A DNA stretch of 64,000 bases, taken from positions 186,001-250,000 of the forward strand of contig JAHLKG010000009.1 in the NCBI GenBank assembly GCA_025526995.1, read 5' to 3'. This DNA is from Powellomyces hirtus. Taxonomy: Eukaryota; Chytridiomycota; Chytridiomycetes; Spizellomycetales; Powellomycetaceae. This document shows, one piece after another, positions 51,393 through 63,449 of this stretch. A model generated the notes under the pieces. That model saw only the letters and a program-made list of their open reading frames with translations. It was not told the origin of the DNA and did no database searches. A program made the position numbers and the translations under genes. Position 1 is the stretch's first letter. Every line of letters begins with the position of its first letter.

Positions 51393-52640
51393 TTACCATA
51401 TACCGAACAATAGCGACAAGCCACCCAAGATGTGCCACACAGAATGCAAGCACGCGACACCGCGGCGATCAACCGCAAAGCACAGCAACCCTACGACACC
51501 CGTCCCGAGACCCACGTACGACTCGAGGGCGTAGAACCCAAATACCGCGGCGGGGAAACAGATTAGAACGAGGGTGGTGGAAAGGTGATGGGTGCGCTCC
51601 CAGTGCCAGGCGAACACGCAGAGTATGAAGAAGACGGTGATGAGCCAGGTTAGCTCGTGGTGGAGCAAGGGATGGGATTGTGGTGCGTGTCGGTTGAGGC
51701 TAATGGCGTTCTTACGATTGATTGAACAATGTGGAAATCAGTTTTGAGACGACCATAAGATATCAGCCGCCACCGCGCGCATATACATCCTGCATCAGAC
51801 GTACCAAATAAAACGTGATCGTGGCAACAGCCGCGTCGGCCGATGAAAACACTTTCCATAGTGTACAATGATACAGCGTCGATACGAACGCAGCGAGGCA
51901 CGAACCGGCGATGCAGGCGTGTTGCAGCGGCGGGATGGCGTTCCATGGCACGAAAAAGTAGATGATAAGCGGCAGTGCGAAAAAGGGCGATGTTAATGTG
52001 CAGTAGAATTCCGCTGATGGATCAAGGAGAGAATGGAGGGATGGATTAGGAGAGATGTTATGTGCATTTGTGTGAAATAAAGTGTGATCTGGACATTGCC
52101 TCAAATGGAAGCACATAATCACACTGTGCTGCAATATGACCCCCCCTAAAAATCATTCGAAGGTCTCTCGGCCTGTTCGTGACGCCCTCCCTCACCTATA
52201 AACCGCGTCACCGTATACTTTTGCTCCATAGTCGTAACCGTGGCCGCCGTAAACATACGCTCATACAAGGGCACAATCGGTCCACAGCATAGGGCCGAGT
52301 CCCTTGGCAAGGTCGTATGCTGGCCAGAATCGTGTTTATGACTATGGGTATGGTGGTTGTGGGAAACGAGGAGAGACGAGCGCCGCCGTCGCGTGTGGTG
52401 TTTCTGCTTTGGTGACGATGCGGCACTACTGGGACGGCGGGTCGAGGGTGTTGATGATGGAGGAGATCCAGGCGGTGACGAGGTGGTGGATTGCGGCTGT
52501 TTTTGGACATCGCTGCTCTTGAAGGGGAGTAATGGCGGTAAACCAGCTCCGGAATCAGTGACGGGGCCGGGACACAGGTCAGCCAGCAGGACGAACGATG
52601 GCAGGTCGGGGGTGCTTGGTGGACGGGGTGGGAGAGGCAT
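51393..52640 (-). CDS. CREST-superfamily multi-pass membrane hydrolase-like protein
   Basis: Three exons (52196-52640, 51805-52013, 51393-51710) give 323 residues. After a cytosolic Ser/Pro/His-rich N-terminus of about 110 residues come roughly seven hydrophobic segments. The CREST metal-site residues are seen: Ser and His in STLYH, Asp in SSADAAV, and the final HxxxH in HSVWH. This set is shared by alkaline ceramidases, PAQR receptors, Per1/PGAP3 and TMEM8/PGAP6-myomaker proteins, zinc-dependent lipid hydrolases of ER and Golgi. The order of motifs and short length best fit the TMEM8/DUF3522 branch, but the exact lipid substrate is unknown. The intron 2 acceptor (AAG at 51711-51713) was chosen by phase and continuous coding; an extra 3' intron at GGTATATG|GTAAGT is possible and would change the last residues. 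Confidence 0.72.
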
Positions 52641-53227
52641 CTTCTCGGTTGGGATGAGAAACAGGTCTTGGGATGAGAACGAATGATAGAGAAAACGGGA
52701 GATGCATACCCTTGCGCGTTATACCCACGACAGCTCAGGTCGTTTACGAGAAGGTTTCGCTAAACCGCCAACAGAGCTCAGGGATGCGCAATAGGACGCC
52801 TAACGTGCAAACTCAATCAACCAAGAATGCAAATGGGCGTCAAGAGGATAAAGTGGGGTAAAGACCACCGTGACACCCTGTCAAACTTCGAAAGACGCAA
52901 ACCTGCTCCGTCCGACGCGGACCCCAAACTTTTTCATAGCAAACAACCTTGGAACGTTGAGGGTCGCCGTTGCGCGTGCGCGTGCTTGTGGCGTTAGGGG
53001 AAACCACACATGCACGCGCAGATTTGGGAGATAAGAGTTTGTTTTGACACCAAATCTTGCACACTTCAAACTTTTTTCTATTACATGATCTAGCACATCC
53101 ATCAGCTTTTTTATCATTCTTCTAGATACTTGGACAAATCACAAAGCGCTTTCTTTCATTGTGTTTGTCGACGTCAACGCTCTTATTGTTCTTGTTCAAA
53201 CCACCCGGTGCATGATGCCAATGGAAA
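52641..53227. other. Intergenic region
   Basis: Lies upstream of the CREST gene and downstream of the aminopeptidase gene (both on the minus strand). No gene or repeat is supported. Confidence 0.5.
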
Positions 53228-56200
53228 CTACTCTTTGACAACTGCCTTCTCCTGCGCATCCCGCTCCCTGTCTTTATCTTCCAATTTCCTAATCTTGGCT
53301 TCCATTTCCTCCACGCTCTTCATTAGCTCCCGTAGTTTGGCCGACGCACCACCGGGTCCAAATGATGGAGTCGATCGGAGACTACTGACCGCGCGAGTGA
53401 CTTTATTCCAGTCCCTCGGGTCCCACAGCGGGCGAGTCGCCAAAATGCTCGGCGCAGCATCATGAGCCTCAAGGGCCGGGCTGCAGAGGTGGGCGATGCA
53501 TGCCAGGCGGACATTGGGAGCGTCGTCATGGAGGTATTCCACAAGAAGCTCGATGGCAGTGCGAACACCCGTGGGCTGCTGCCACTGTGCGGCGGTGGCG
53601 ATGGCAGCGATCACGGCGGGGCGCGCGTCTTCGGGCTCTTTGCCGGGGGCAAGCCGGGTAAGGAGATACTCGAACGCGGCCGAGTCACGCGTCTTCCCGA
53701 GGGCACGGAGAGCGGCACTGCGGACCCATGCGTGCTGACCGATTTGGGAGTCATCCTGCGCGATGGAGAGAAGGAGTTTCACGTCGTCGGGGTGGCGTTG
53801 GAGACCAAGGCCTTCCAGTGCGGAAGCGTGCGTTCTAAGGGTAGTGGATCACGGCGAGGGAGCGTTAGCTTGGGGACAAACCGACGATGTTGAGCCAGCT
53901 GAAGAGAGACGGAGTTTTACCTGTAGGACAAGTTTTTGCGTTTGATGTACTCTATCAACGCGTCGCGCACGTCCTCATCACGTACGTGAAGAGCATTGAT
54001 AATGAACGATGTCACTCTCGGGTCCGTGTCGGCTTTGAGCATTGCAAGGAGCACCTTGATCGCACCTTTCGTCTTCGATTTGCCAAGTGCATTGGCCACC
54101 TTGATCCTGACACCATAGAACTTTTCGGCCAGAACCGCCTCTTTCACTTTGTTCAGCGCCGGGTAAGTGCCATTCCGCGTGATCAACTCCTTGTACGCCC
54201 AAACTCGGTTGGGCACGTCGTCGGCGCCTTTGGCTGTGTTGACAAGCACGTCTTCGCCTGTGCTCATTTCAAGGGAGAACAGGAGCTTGTTGCCGGGGTC
54301 GACGCGGACCATAGCCGGTTTCGCTTTCCCAATGGGGAGAATCAAGGTGGATTTCGACGATTCATTGTCGGATTGGAAGACCACATGGCCCGTGTACGTC
54401 TTGTGGTCGGCGTCAGTGACTTCGATTTCCACCGTACAGTCGAACAGCCCGATGGACTTGGCCTTGTCGACTTGCGTCTGTTCGAGGGTGATGGAGACTT
54501 GCTTTTTGTCTTGCGAAAAGTCAAATGTGCCCTTCATTTGGGGGAATCTACAAAACATTTAAAGGAGGCCGTGGGTTTCGTTTAGGGACAAATGACGTTA
54601 ATACTGGAAAGGGCAATTGCAGGTTACCCTTTGGAGTAGAACCATTGGTCGAAAAACTTGACAAGGTTGAGGCCTGATGCCTGTAATTGCACAGAAGGAT
54701 TGGATTGGAATCAGATGGCCGGGTCGCGTCGCAGCGAGGGAAACCCAATCAGCATCCAGTCATACCTTTTCCAAACACCGTCTGAACTCGTCCGTTTCTA
54801 CAACTTGCGTGCGGTACATACGCACATAGGCTGATGAAACGAGCGGAGGGTATGAGCTCGTATCATAGAGCAAGTACAAACAAGCCTGCGCAGGGAATTG
54901 GCTTACATTGTACGCCGTCCCAGAAGGCTTCGTCTCCGAGAAGCTTTCTCAACATGTGAATACGCCACGCTCCGCCTGCGAAAGGGTATTGTGCATCTTG
55001 GTAAATCATTGGAGGGCGGACATGCGCAACACAGGATTCTCACCGGGATAGGTATGCATATCGAACATGTTCCAGCTAACGTCATACGTGCGCGTGACCA
55101 TCGGACGCATGTATCTGCCGGTCTCCGCAATGTAATACTCTGCGTTTCCAAGCATTTCGAAATCGGCTTCGTCCTTGCTGACATTGTCCTCAAGGTAGCA
55201 TGCCTCTGCAGACAATACATTAATTGGTGCACCAAGGGTACAGAGACGCGGATTTTTTTCTTACGCATGTATGTTGCCCACGACTCCTTCAGCCATACGT
55301 GCTCAAAGTGTCTTCCAGAGGCACAAGAAGGTTAAATGCAAATGGCGAAAAAAGGTAGAATCCAACATATGATTAGCCTACCGAATCACGAGAAGATCTC
55401 CAAAGTACCTATAAAGAGCAAATGGCAATATGAACAAGGGTGCTTTGAATGCAGAACGTACGTCGCACTTACGTGTGTGCCATTTCGTGAATGTTCACCG
55501 AGTCCAACTCCAACTGACGATCCGAAGCATAGTTCTCGTCCATGAGAAGCCGCTGGCCCCAGGTTACGAACGAGATGTTTTCCATGGCTCCACCGACATG
55601 GGGAGATGCAATCTAAGCAACACCGCGACAATGAGCACACCCCAACAGAAAAATGAATAGGTTCTTGAATAGAACGATTGCATACCTGATAGTACTTTGG
55701 CCACGGGAATTCCATACCAACTTTCTTTGGCAGCCAACGCATCATGGCCGGTGTCCTACCCCAAAGACGACGCATATCATCATGGGGTGTGCCCTTGGGG
55801 GCATAGTACTTGACTGGGATACCGTTAACTTCTTCATCCACCACTTCTTCGAACCTTCCGACGGCAAAGCAGATCAAATAGGAGGGACACGGTGTATCCA
55901 GCGCCCATTCTGTGGTCTTCGAGTTGTCGTCATGATCCGTGGTTCCAACAAACGCGCCGTTGGCAATAGCGTGCATGTCGGACGGGGCGCGCAGATTGAA
56001 TTTGAGAGTGGTTCTGACAACCGGGAAGTCGATGCAAGCAAGCCAGTATCGACATCGCTCCGATTCCAAATCAGTTATCGCATGAAGCGCCCGATCGGGA
56101 TACTCCTTTGTCGGCACCTCAAAGCACAAGCCGATGATGGGTTGTTCTATTTTATAGGTCAAGCTCACGTCTCGTTTTTCTTCCGGAGCAAACGGAGTGT

Positions 56201-56588
56201 CCCAATGCAGGCATACGTGTTCGCCGTCATACGTCCAGGACGCCAAACCGTCGCCTTTAACCGCCATCTCGAGAAACCCTACGCCATTCAGCTTGACGGT
56301 TGAGAGAACGCCGCGCTGAAGGCTAGCGTTGGATTTGCATGTGTTGGCAAACGTATGCACAATCTGTGCCTTCGCACGCTTGTGCTCAATCTCGGAGAAA
56401 TCGAGGGAGATGTCGATATGAGTGGATTGAATCACGGTGTCGGGAGCGTATTTTGGCAGAGTCGAACTCGGGACAAAATCGCCATTGCCAGCTCCGGCAG
56501 AGCAGGTTCCCACATACAGATCGGCGAGGGTCTCTGTGCCGGCGGCGTGGGCTTGGCAGGCGTGGAGTTCTTGTCCAAGGTGCGGCAT
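53228..56588 (-). CDS. M1-family zinc aminopeptidase with C-terminal helical repeats
   Basis: Ten exons in phase (55686-56588, 55473-55612, 55382-55408, 55265-55311, 55044-55205, 54907-54975, 54766-54830, 54628-54680, 53930-54547, 53228-53834) give 896 residues. The substrate-amine loop is GGAMEN in ASPHVGGAMENISFVTWG. The zinc motif HExxH is HEMAHTYFGD, and the third ligand is Glu in WLKESWATY. The 27-nt exon 3 supplies the YFGDLLVIR right after the zinc motif. The C-terminal third has helical repeats (NKVKEAVLAEKFYGVRIKVA, RSAALRALGKTRDSAAFEYL) and ends in a coiled coil (RELMKSVEEMEAKIRKLEDK). M1 enzymes remove N-terminal residues from peptides. The N-terminal domain resembles both bacterial cold-active M1 forms and TAF2, but the active site is intact here, which argues for a working peptidase. 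Confidence 0.88.
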
Positions 56589-58380
56589 GATTTGTCGATA
56601 ATTTTCGGAAGATGAAGCGGCAGCTGTCGGGCGCGATTGTGTTGGCTGGCCGCAGGGTGGCTTATGTGTGGCCCTGGTGGCTTGGCATGAAGTCACACCC
56701 CGCTCATGAAGGAGGTTTCCCTTTGCAGATCATAAAATGTGTTGGCTGGGAGTGAGGCTCTTCTGAATACCAAAACTTCCTCCTGGACCAGATCGTCTTC
56801 CCGTTGACAGGCTCTTCTCAGCCGATCGTTGGAGGACGCCGCCCCCCATCCATGCTTTCACTATCACTTAGCGATTCCCGCCGCAGAGCACTTAAATGAA
56901 GGAGGGTAACAGAAGTAGTTGGGGCTTGTTTAGGCATAAAGGTGACCAACTTTATTGGTCAAGCCGCACATTGTTTATATGCAGTACTCCAGTGAGCTCC
57001 AAGCAAACCTTAGCTCGAAGCCGCATAGCGTTACAGCATCCCCACTTGGCGTCAAGCAAGCGATGAATCTGAGCATCGCAATCTAATAACCGCCAAATAT
57101 CATAACAATCAAACCACCAAACAGTACCCTCCGCTGACTCTTTGTTCACTCACAAATTTTTCTTCCTTTATTTTAAATATGTTTTTCCACATTGTGGAAA
57201 AGGGTTTCAAAAATTCCGACCATAATCGATCGGGCGGGGTTGAACACGTAGTTTTCAACTAGCAAACGATCTGAGCTCAGTCCAAGACTTCACAGCTGCA
57301 GAGATGCTCCCGTGCAAGAACGTGGAAACAAGGAAGGGGGAAGGGGGTAAGGCCGCCTTTTATAAGCCCCTGCGGGAACTGCGCATCCGGCGTTTTTTGT
57401 TTTTTGCAGTGTCGTTGAACTGCGCGCTCGGCGCACCCGCAGTTTTGGGGGACGTAACGTGGTGCGCATGACCACACTCTTTGATACCGATGGCTGATAC
57501 AGAAACTCCTGCGCCATTGGGACCGTGATGGACAGGCATTCTTGTCTGAACTGGATGTTCAGTGTTCTGGGCGATTCACATAACGAGCCGGCATGTTTTG
57601 AGCGCTGTATGATCTGGGGTTACATTTTACGCCAGTATCTGGCATCTCGCATGAAAAATTACACCGATTCAGTGGCGGAAACCAACTCTTTGTGTCCCAG
57701 ATGACTGTTGCTGTAAATAACGTTGTGGGTCCAGGTGTTGATCAAACTTTACCAAAGATAAAAAATTGTCTTGCAACAATGCAATCCCATGGTTGAAGTC
57801 GCAGACACTTTTTCAGTTATCGTGTTTGTCTGGCGGAATTTCCCAACAGCTGGGGTACTGATTGTGTATTTTGAAAAAAAAAAGGAGAAATTGAAAGGCC
57901 ACTTATCCTATCCAAGTCAACAACATCTCCACTTCCAGGGTATCTTGGGTCTTCCATTTGGTATTCCCCCATACGGACCATCCAAAACATTTCCCTGCCC
58001 AAGGAGTTATAAACCAAAGCCCAGCCTACACCTTTCACAGATTAACCTGCATACAATCATAGTTTGTACATATAAACAAAAGAGGGGAGGAGGGGTGCAG
58101 TGCAGTGCCGGTGTAAGGCTTACAACTTTCTAACAGTGAACCACCGATAGGTGTGAGTGCGGAAAAAGGAAAAGGGGGGTGGAGGGTGTGGCGGAAACCA
58201 GGTTCCTTTCTAATGTAATAGATAAAAACTCTTCTCCCGTCTATATGTTGCGAAAATGGGAGGGGGAAGAGAGGAGAGGATACGATATACGTCTGGGATT
58301 TGGGTTGTCAGGGTTGACAGAGTGGGGTAAGAGCGCAAGGTCCGTGCGCAGTGATGGGGGGTTTCCTTGGGGTTCAATCA
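56589..58380. other. Gene-poor region
   Basis: About 1.8 kb with no supported gene. Short open frames near 57290 and 57771 lack ATG starts or coding pattern. The left end should include the aminopeptidase promoter, the right end the 3' region of the phosphodiesterase gene. Confidence 0.5.
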
Positions 58381-61300
58381 CTATGCCCCGTCGATAGAGC
58401 CGGCAGTACTCCCTCTACGGGATCCGCCTATGCGGGCCACGACAGCCTCCCCTACGCTCACAATGCTGCCCGCCCAGCTCTCGCGTCGTTTCTGGTGTAC
58501 TTCGGAGGTCAGGATGGGCAATGGAGGCACCTGGTCCACCAGCGGCGAGATGTGCCCGATCGCGGCCAAACCGCCTGGAACGCTTCGATTTCTGCGCAGG
58601 AACGCACCGGTTGAGCCGGCGCCGGGTGAGATGGGTGTGATAGTGTTGAGGTTCCTGGAGTGAGGTCGGTCGGTATTGGGGTTGCTGGATCCGCCGCCGA
58701 ATCGTTCTCGGCTGCCTTCCAGTCCATCACGAATAATGCCGAGTTCGACCCACTCGCCGACGGCTTCCACTAGCGGCGCCACAATGAATTCGATGAAACT
58801 CTTTTGCGAGCTGCTGGGGTCGCCGCTTTTCGCGCCTTCTCGGTTGCAAAACGGGCTGATGGGAAGACCGAGCGACTTTTCCTTGTCTCCTTGCGAGAAA
58901 AACTCTTCGGTGATTCTCTGAATCCACGTATTGTAAATCGGCCAGCTCTTTGTGGGGTTAGATACATCTGAGCACTTCATCAGCCTAGAACATGAAGAAT
59001 AAACGCAAGTGAGAAATTGACTACAAGCCAGAGTACACTCCACGACTAACTTACATCTGCATCAAGAGCGTTCTATCCTCTCTCGTCGATATTGGGTCAA
59101 AGCCCTCACTGGTCAGGACCTTCTTTTTGAACATCGCCAGGAGAGAAAAGTGTTGAGCCAAATCCGTCGCCAGCACCATCTCTACGATCCCTTCTCGTAG
59201 ACCCATATACTCCTTTCGCGCCATTGCTCCTGTAAAGTCGCATCCACTACGCCTCATGACCTTGAAGGCCGATGCACAGTGATGGTTTTCCAGAACTGAC
59301 TTGTCGTTGTACAGCAGAGCTCGGGGATCCGACGTTGCAATCAAAAAGTGGTTGTTGACTCCTGGATGATCGTAGTCGTGGATCGCGGCTGCAATGTAGA
59401 ATGCGAGAACTTCCATGTCTGTAAAACATTTTCTTAGACGAGGCAGAGATATCAGGTAGTGGATACAGTGCAGGACATCTGTCGCATGTATGGAGTTGTG
59501 AACTGCAAAACAAAAGATTGAGCACAAGAGGTTACAAGCGAAATCAGCAGAAATCACTGCGAGGCTTACATGTCAGTTGCGGATTGTATCCTTTCTCAAT
59601 TTCTGACATGAAATTTAGGAATTTGTCAACAGGTAGTTGTAATCGGCTGAGCAATCCACTTTGCACAACCAAATGGTGACTCAAGACCAAAAGTGGCTTG
59701 TTCTTTGTCGCTTGCTCAAAGTCGAAAATCGGAAAATTGTACTCGTTGACCCGAACGAGCAGTGGAACAGTCTCGGGCGTATAATAATCTTCCACGTTGA
59801 CGTTGATGAATGGTGACGCTGGAGAAGATGACCGAGATCGGTCTCGCTTATAGCTTGAGCTGGCTGTGGACTCAAAGATCCAATGTGGCCGTCGCCGATC
59901 TGGAGATCCTGACTCAGAATTGTTGTCTCCCATGGTGTTCTTTCGTCGCGCTAGTTGCGTGAAAAGCCATTTCTGCAGGATCAAGAGAGGTCAGCATAAA
60001 TGAAAAATGAGACCAAGTAAGGTTATAGTATTACCTCTTGCTCATCATCAACTTGTACTTGTCCTCGCATCACTTGCTGATCCAAGTCAGGCGCCAGCAG
60101 ATTCGGGAGACTCAAACACGACATGATCATGGTCAGAGTCTTCAGATGTTCTGCTCCGATGCTGGGATTGGCCATCAAACAGCGCAAGCCGTAAATTGCT
60201 TTTTCGAGAGGAGAGTCCAAGTCAGCGATCCTACTTTCAAACCCCTTCTGCAGACCCTTCAGTTGCTTCCGAAGTTTGACATTGATTGACAAGAATCTTT
60301 GATCGGAGAGGTACTGAAGCCGAAGGTTGCGCTCCACGTCGTAGGCAATGAAGCATATCACAAGAGAAGCCAATCCGACGGCAATGGAAGAAAACGCAAA
60401 GTCGGTCTCGGCTTGCAGGGATAGAGTTCCTTCCGCTTTGTGCTTCACAAGGCCAATGCCAAATACGAGCAGCCATATTGGCGCGGCCACCACGCAGACG
60501 CCGAAAAGGGTATGTATGAAGCGTAATCGGAAGAAGAAGACGCAGGCGACCAGTTCGGAAATATAAATGGGAGCGGTGAGAGATGATGTGTATTCCGGTT
60601 CAGAGGAGATAAAGTAGCGACCGCATGTGAGGACCGGCCCAAGGATCCATAGTAGTAGAAGGGAGATGGTATGGATATGGCGGGCAAGGGTGTCTTTGGT
60701 GGCGTAAAAGGTGAGCAGGACCAGTATACTCATCGGTATCAGTCCAAGGGCACCGACAAGGATAAAGTCTTCGTGAGGCATACTCATTCCGCGCGGCTGA
60801 GAATATTTCGTGACGAGTATGGTTTGTAGTATCACGGTTATGATGAGACTTATTGTGGCGAATTTCTTCCACATATGGAGTGTCCGGTCCAAGAAATATC
60901 GTTCATACGTACTCTCCACATCCGGATCGTGGAAGGTCAGGGTGAAGGGAGAGAAAGAATTTGATATCGCGCTCAGATGAGCATCCATGACGTTCAGAAG
61001 GGTGGCCTCCCCAAACGGGAATGACTCTAGCGTTGGAGACATGATATGCCCTCCCAGGCCTGGTGTGATGGGAGTCATGCTGGGATGGCCAGAGTCTGGG
61101 TAAAGTTGGGCAGAGCCTGTTGACTGAGATCGGAGTTTTGAGTTGAAGTAGTCCATGGATGCTTGTTCGTTTGTGTATTCGGCGCCATACTGTCGATGCC
61201 GCAGACGTTTTAAAACAACATCCCAAATCTTCAAGGAACTCGATGTCCCGGCAGCGGCCCTGCCAGAAGGTTTCGATTGATTCAAAGGCTCGGTCGAACT

Positions 61301-61624
61301 CCGTGCACCCATGTCGAACATTGAGTGCTCCATTTCCGAAGCTGTAGATGAAAGTCTTTGAAGTCGTGAATCTCCAATCCCACATTGCTCGTTGTCGCTG
61401 ACATCTGACGATCGTCTAGAGGATCTGAAACTGGTGCGGGATGGCAAGCTGACAACAGAGGAACGTCGATTTGACAGCGATGAAGGAGTTGGAAACTGAT
61501 AGCCATCCGAAGTCAAGCCTGCAACACATATGGATGTGCTGCTGGGTCTTCGGCCCGATGGCGCCGAGGAAGATTCGTGAAGTGGTATCGTGAAAACTGA
61601 GTGGTCACCCCGTGAGGAAGGCAT
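58381..61624 (-). CDS. Membrane-anchored cyclic-nucleotide phosphodiesterase
   Basis: Four exons (60035-61624, 59570-59972, 59055-59502, 58381-58984) give 1014 residues. The Ser-rich N-terminus (about 1-250) is followed by about six hydrophobic helices (about 260-455; e.g. ATISLIITVILQTILV, ILVLLTFYATKD, VGLASLVICFIAYDVERNLR). A helical linker (INVKLRKQLKGLQKG) leads to a class I HD-type PDE domain. Its metal-binding motifs are intact: FHNSIHATDVLH, IHDYDHPGVNNHFL and the late Asp in KCSDVSNPTKSW. The Gln of the purine pocket is likely in SQKSFIEFI. It should hydrolyse cAMP and/or cGMP at a membrane. The 58381 end is Ser/Gly/Arg-rich. The arrangement resembles rhodopsin-PDE and other multi-pass cyclases and PDEs of protists more than the soluble PDEs of higher fungi. 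No retinal-binding Lys could be placed. Confidence 0.87.
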
Positions 61625-62310
61625 GGCGTGCCCGGGGATCACCGTTTGTGTGAAGCGGCCTGTCGTCCCTCCACCCTGGCCTGGTGACTTTGACTTCCGT
61701 TTTGGCGGTCACAAAACAGCAAGCCCGTCAAATGGCCCCCCTCTACAGTTCTAGATTCGAGATCCAAGAGAGCAACGTTCCAGGAGCGAGTTTCGATCTG
61801 CCGTTGTGGAGACTGTCCCAAGAATGCAATGTGAGGGTCTATCAGGTAAAGGAAATGTCAGCCTACGGAACAAACTGGAAATGGGATGCTGTAGACCAGT
61901 CTGTGAAACTGAAGCAACCCTCTGTCTCCACAGTAGAGCGAACACGAACAGCTTTGTGCGGCCACTCACACGACAGTCGGACGAATGTTGCGTTAAATTC
62001 CAAAGATCAGCAATTTGCCAGTCCTTCGTATGGTACAGTCAGGGTGTTGCTGTGTGACAGCCCGCGGGGCCAATTCAGAGAAGCGTTGCAAGTGAGGGTG
62101 TAGTATCGAGTGTGAGGGTCACGAGTCTGAGGTTGACGAGACGGAGTAGTGATAGCGGAGGGTCTGGAATGGTAGTGCAAGTTGAAGAGCGTGGAGGGCG
62201 GTTGGGGGTCAGCAGGTTGTTGTTGTTGTGGGAGTTGGAAGTAGAACGACAGTACTTGTGAAGCGAAGGCAAGGTTCCGTAATTCCCATGGAACAGCTCA
62301 CAGAAACAAA

Positions 62311-62348
62311 TGCACAAACACACACACACACACACATACACACACACG
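62311..62348. repeat. (CA)n microsatellite
   Basis: About 18 CA units interrupted by one TA. Likely length-polymorphic. Confidence 0.9.
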
Positions 62349-62987
62349 CCGGGCAAGCGGGATGGGGGTTGTTTTGAGCAGGAGGTGGGAAGTGTGCAAA
62401 GAGAGGGGAATAAGGAACAGCTGGGTTTTGGTGTTCGCCCCTTTTCGCCTTGCAACTCCTAATTGATTGTGCGATGGGGGACTAGATATACGATGGATGC
62501 TCCGGATGGGTCGTCTTGGCTTAACCGGTTCCAGTGAGCAAAAGTGGAGTGTGGCTGAGCAAACCAAGCAGGCATGCTAAATATAGGCACATAGATATAG
62601 TGTCACCCAGAGTGTCTCCGTCAAGTCAAAGGTGTTTGTCCGTCGGTCACGCTTTGAGAGTTCCCCGACCTTTGAATCAATTGACCTTTGAATCAATCGA
62701 GCCTTTGGATCTCAGGCGCTCTTGTCGGTTGTGAGGCCTGCACGTGATGTGATGCATGAGAAGCAAGTCTGTGAGGCCAATGCAATCGATGTATCAACGG
62801 GGGCTTCAATGTAATCCAATCAATAGGGGTTACTTTCGTTCATCACAAGATTGACCGCTGGCTGCCCACACAGGTCTTTCAAGCTCCTTCTTCCACACAA
62901 CGATATCTGAACTTTCTGTTTTGATGCGATGAGTCAAACCATGACGATTCTTTTGGATGGATGATCGCAGTCCCATCCGGTATACCG

Positions 62988-63002
62988 TAACCCTAACCCT
63001 AA
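62988..63002. repeat. Two-unit interstitial telomere-type repeat
   Basis: The sequence AACCCTAACCCTAA contains two complete CCCTAA units, the fungal and animal telomere repeat, outside a chromosome end. It may be a telo-box for Tbf1/TRF-like factors or a scar of break repair. Confidence 0.7.
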
Positions 63003-63449
63003 AAACGCGGTTGGGCCGGACAAGCCCAAAGATTCCTGGTCGCCGCGGTTCTTGGCATCTCAACAATCTCCCAACGTCAGACACAGTCTGCGGGCAAAGT
63101 CGACATCTCCCCAGACTCCGAAGATGAGATATGGACGTGGCAGACAAGATTGGTGTGTACACGCTTCACGTGCCGCATATTCTCACATGGCAAATGCTCA
63201 AGCCAACAACAATACGTGTAGATCACCGACTTCCTGAAATACGGAGAAGGGCAATCAGAACTCTGAAGGTGTAGAATAGGCAATATAGAAAAGAGCTCAC
63301 AAGTATAGATTCCACGTAGCTCACCAAGCTCTAATGTCTCTTATAGTTTAAATTAAAGACCGGCATTGTTTCAACTGGTGTGTCTTTTGATGGTCAAATC
63401 TGCCTGCCATTCACTTCACTTCAATGACTGAGGACTTTGAAAAGAGACT

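Larger units (their letters stand above)
61625..63449. other. Gene-poor region with CA microsatellite and telomere-like repeat
   Basis: Upstream of the phosphodiesterase gene. An open frame of 139 codons on the plus strand (61684-62103) has no repeat or domain and lies where the divergent leader should be. A (CA)n run occupies 62315-62348. Nothing else is recognised. Confidence 0.5.

Noticed and set aside
57771..58133. Plus-strand 120-codon frame in the gene-poor region
   Set aside because: It starts at TTG, contains an A-run coding Lys repeats and shows no family or coding pattern.
61684..62103. Plus-strand 139-codon frame upstream of the phosphodiesterase
   Set aside because: No domain and no splice support. 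It lies where the promoter and leader of the divergent gene are expected.
62311..62348. CRISPR-like or structural array
   Set aside because: Simple CA dinucleotide repeat without spacers.
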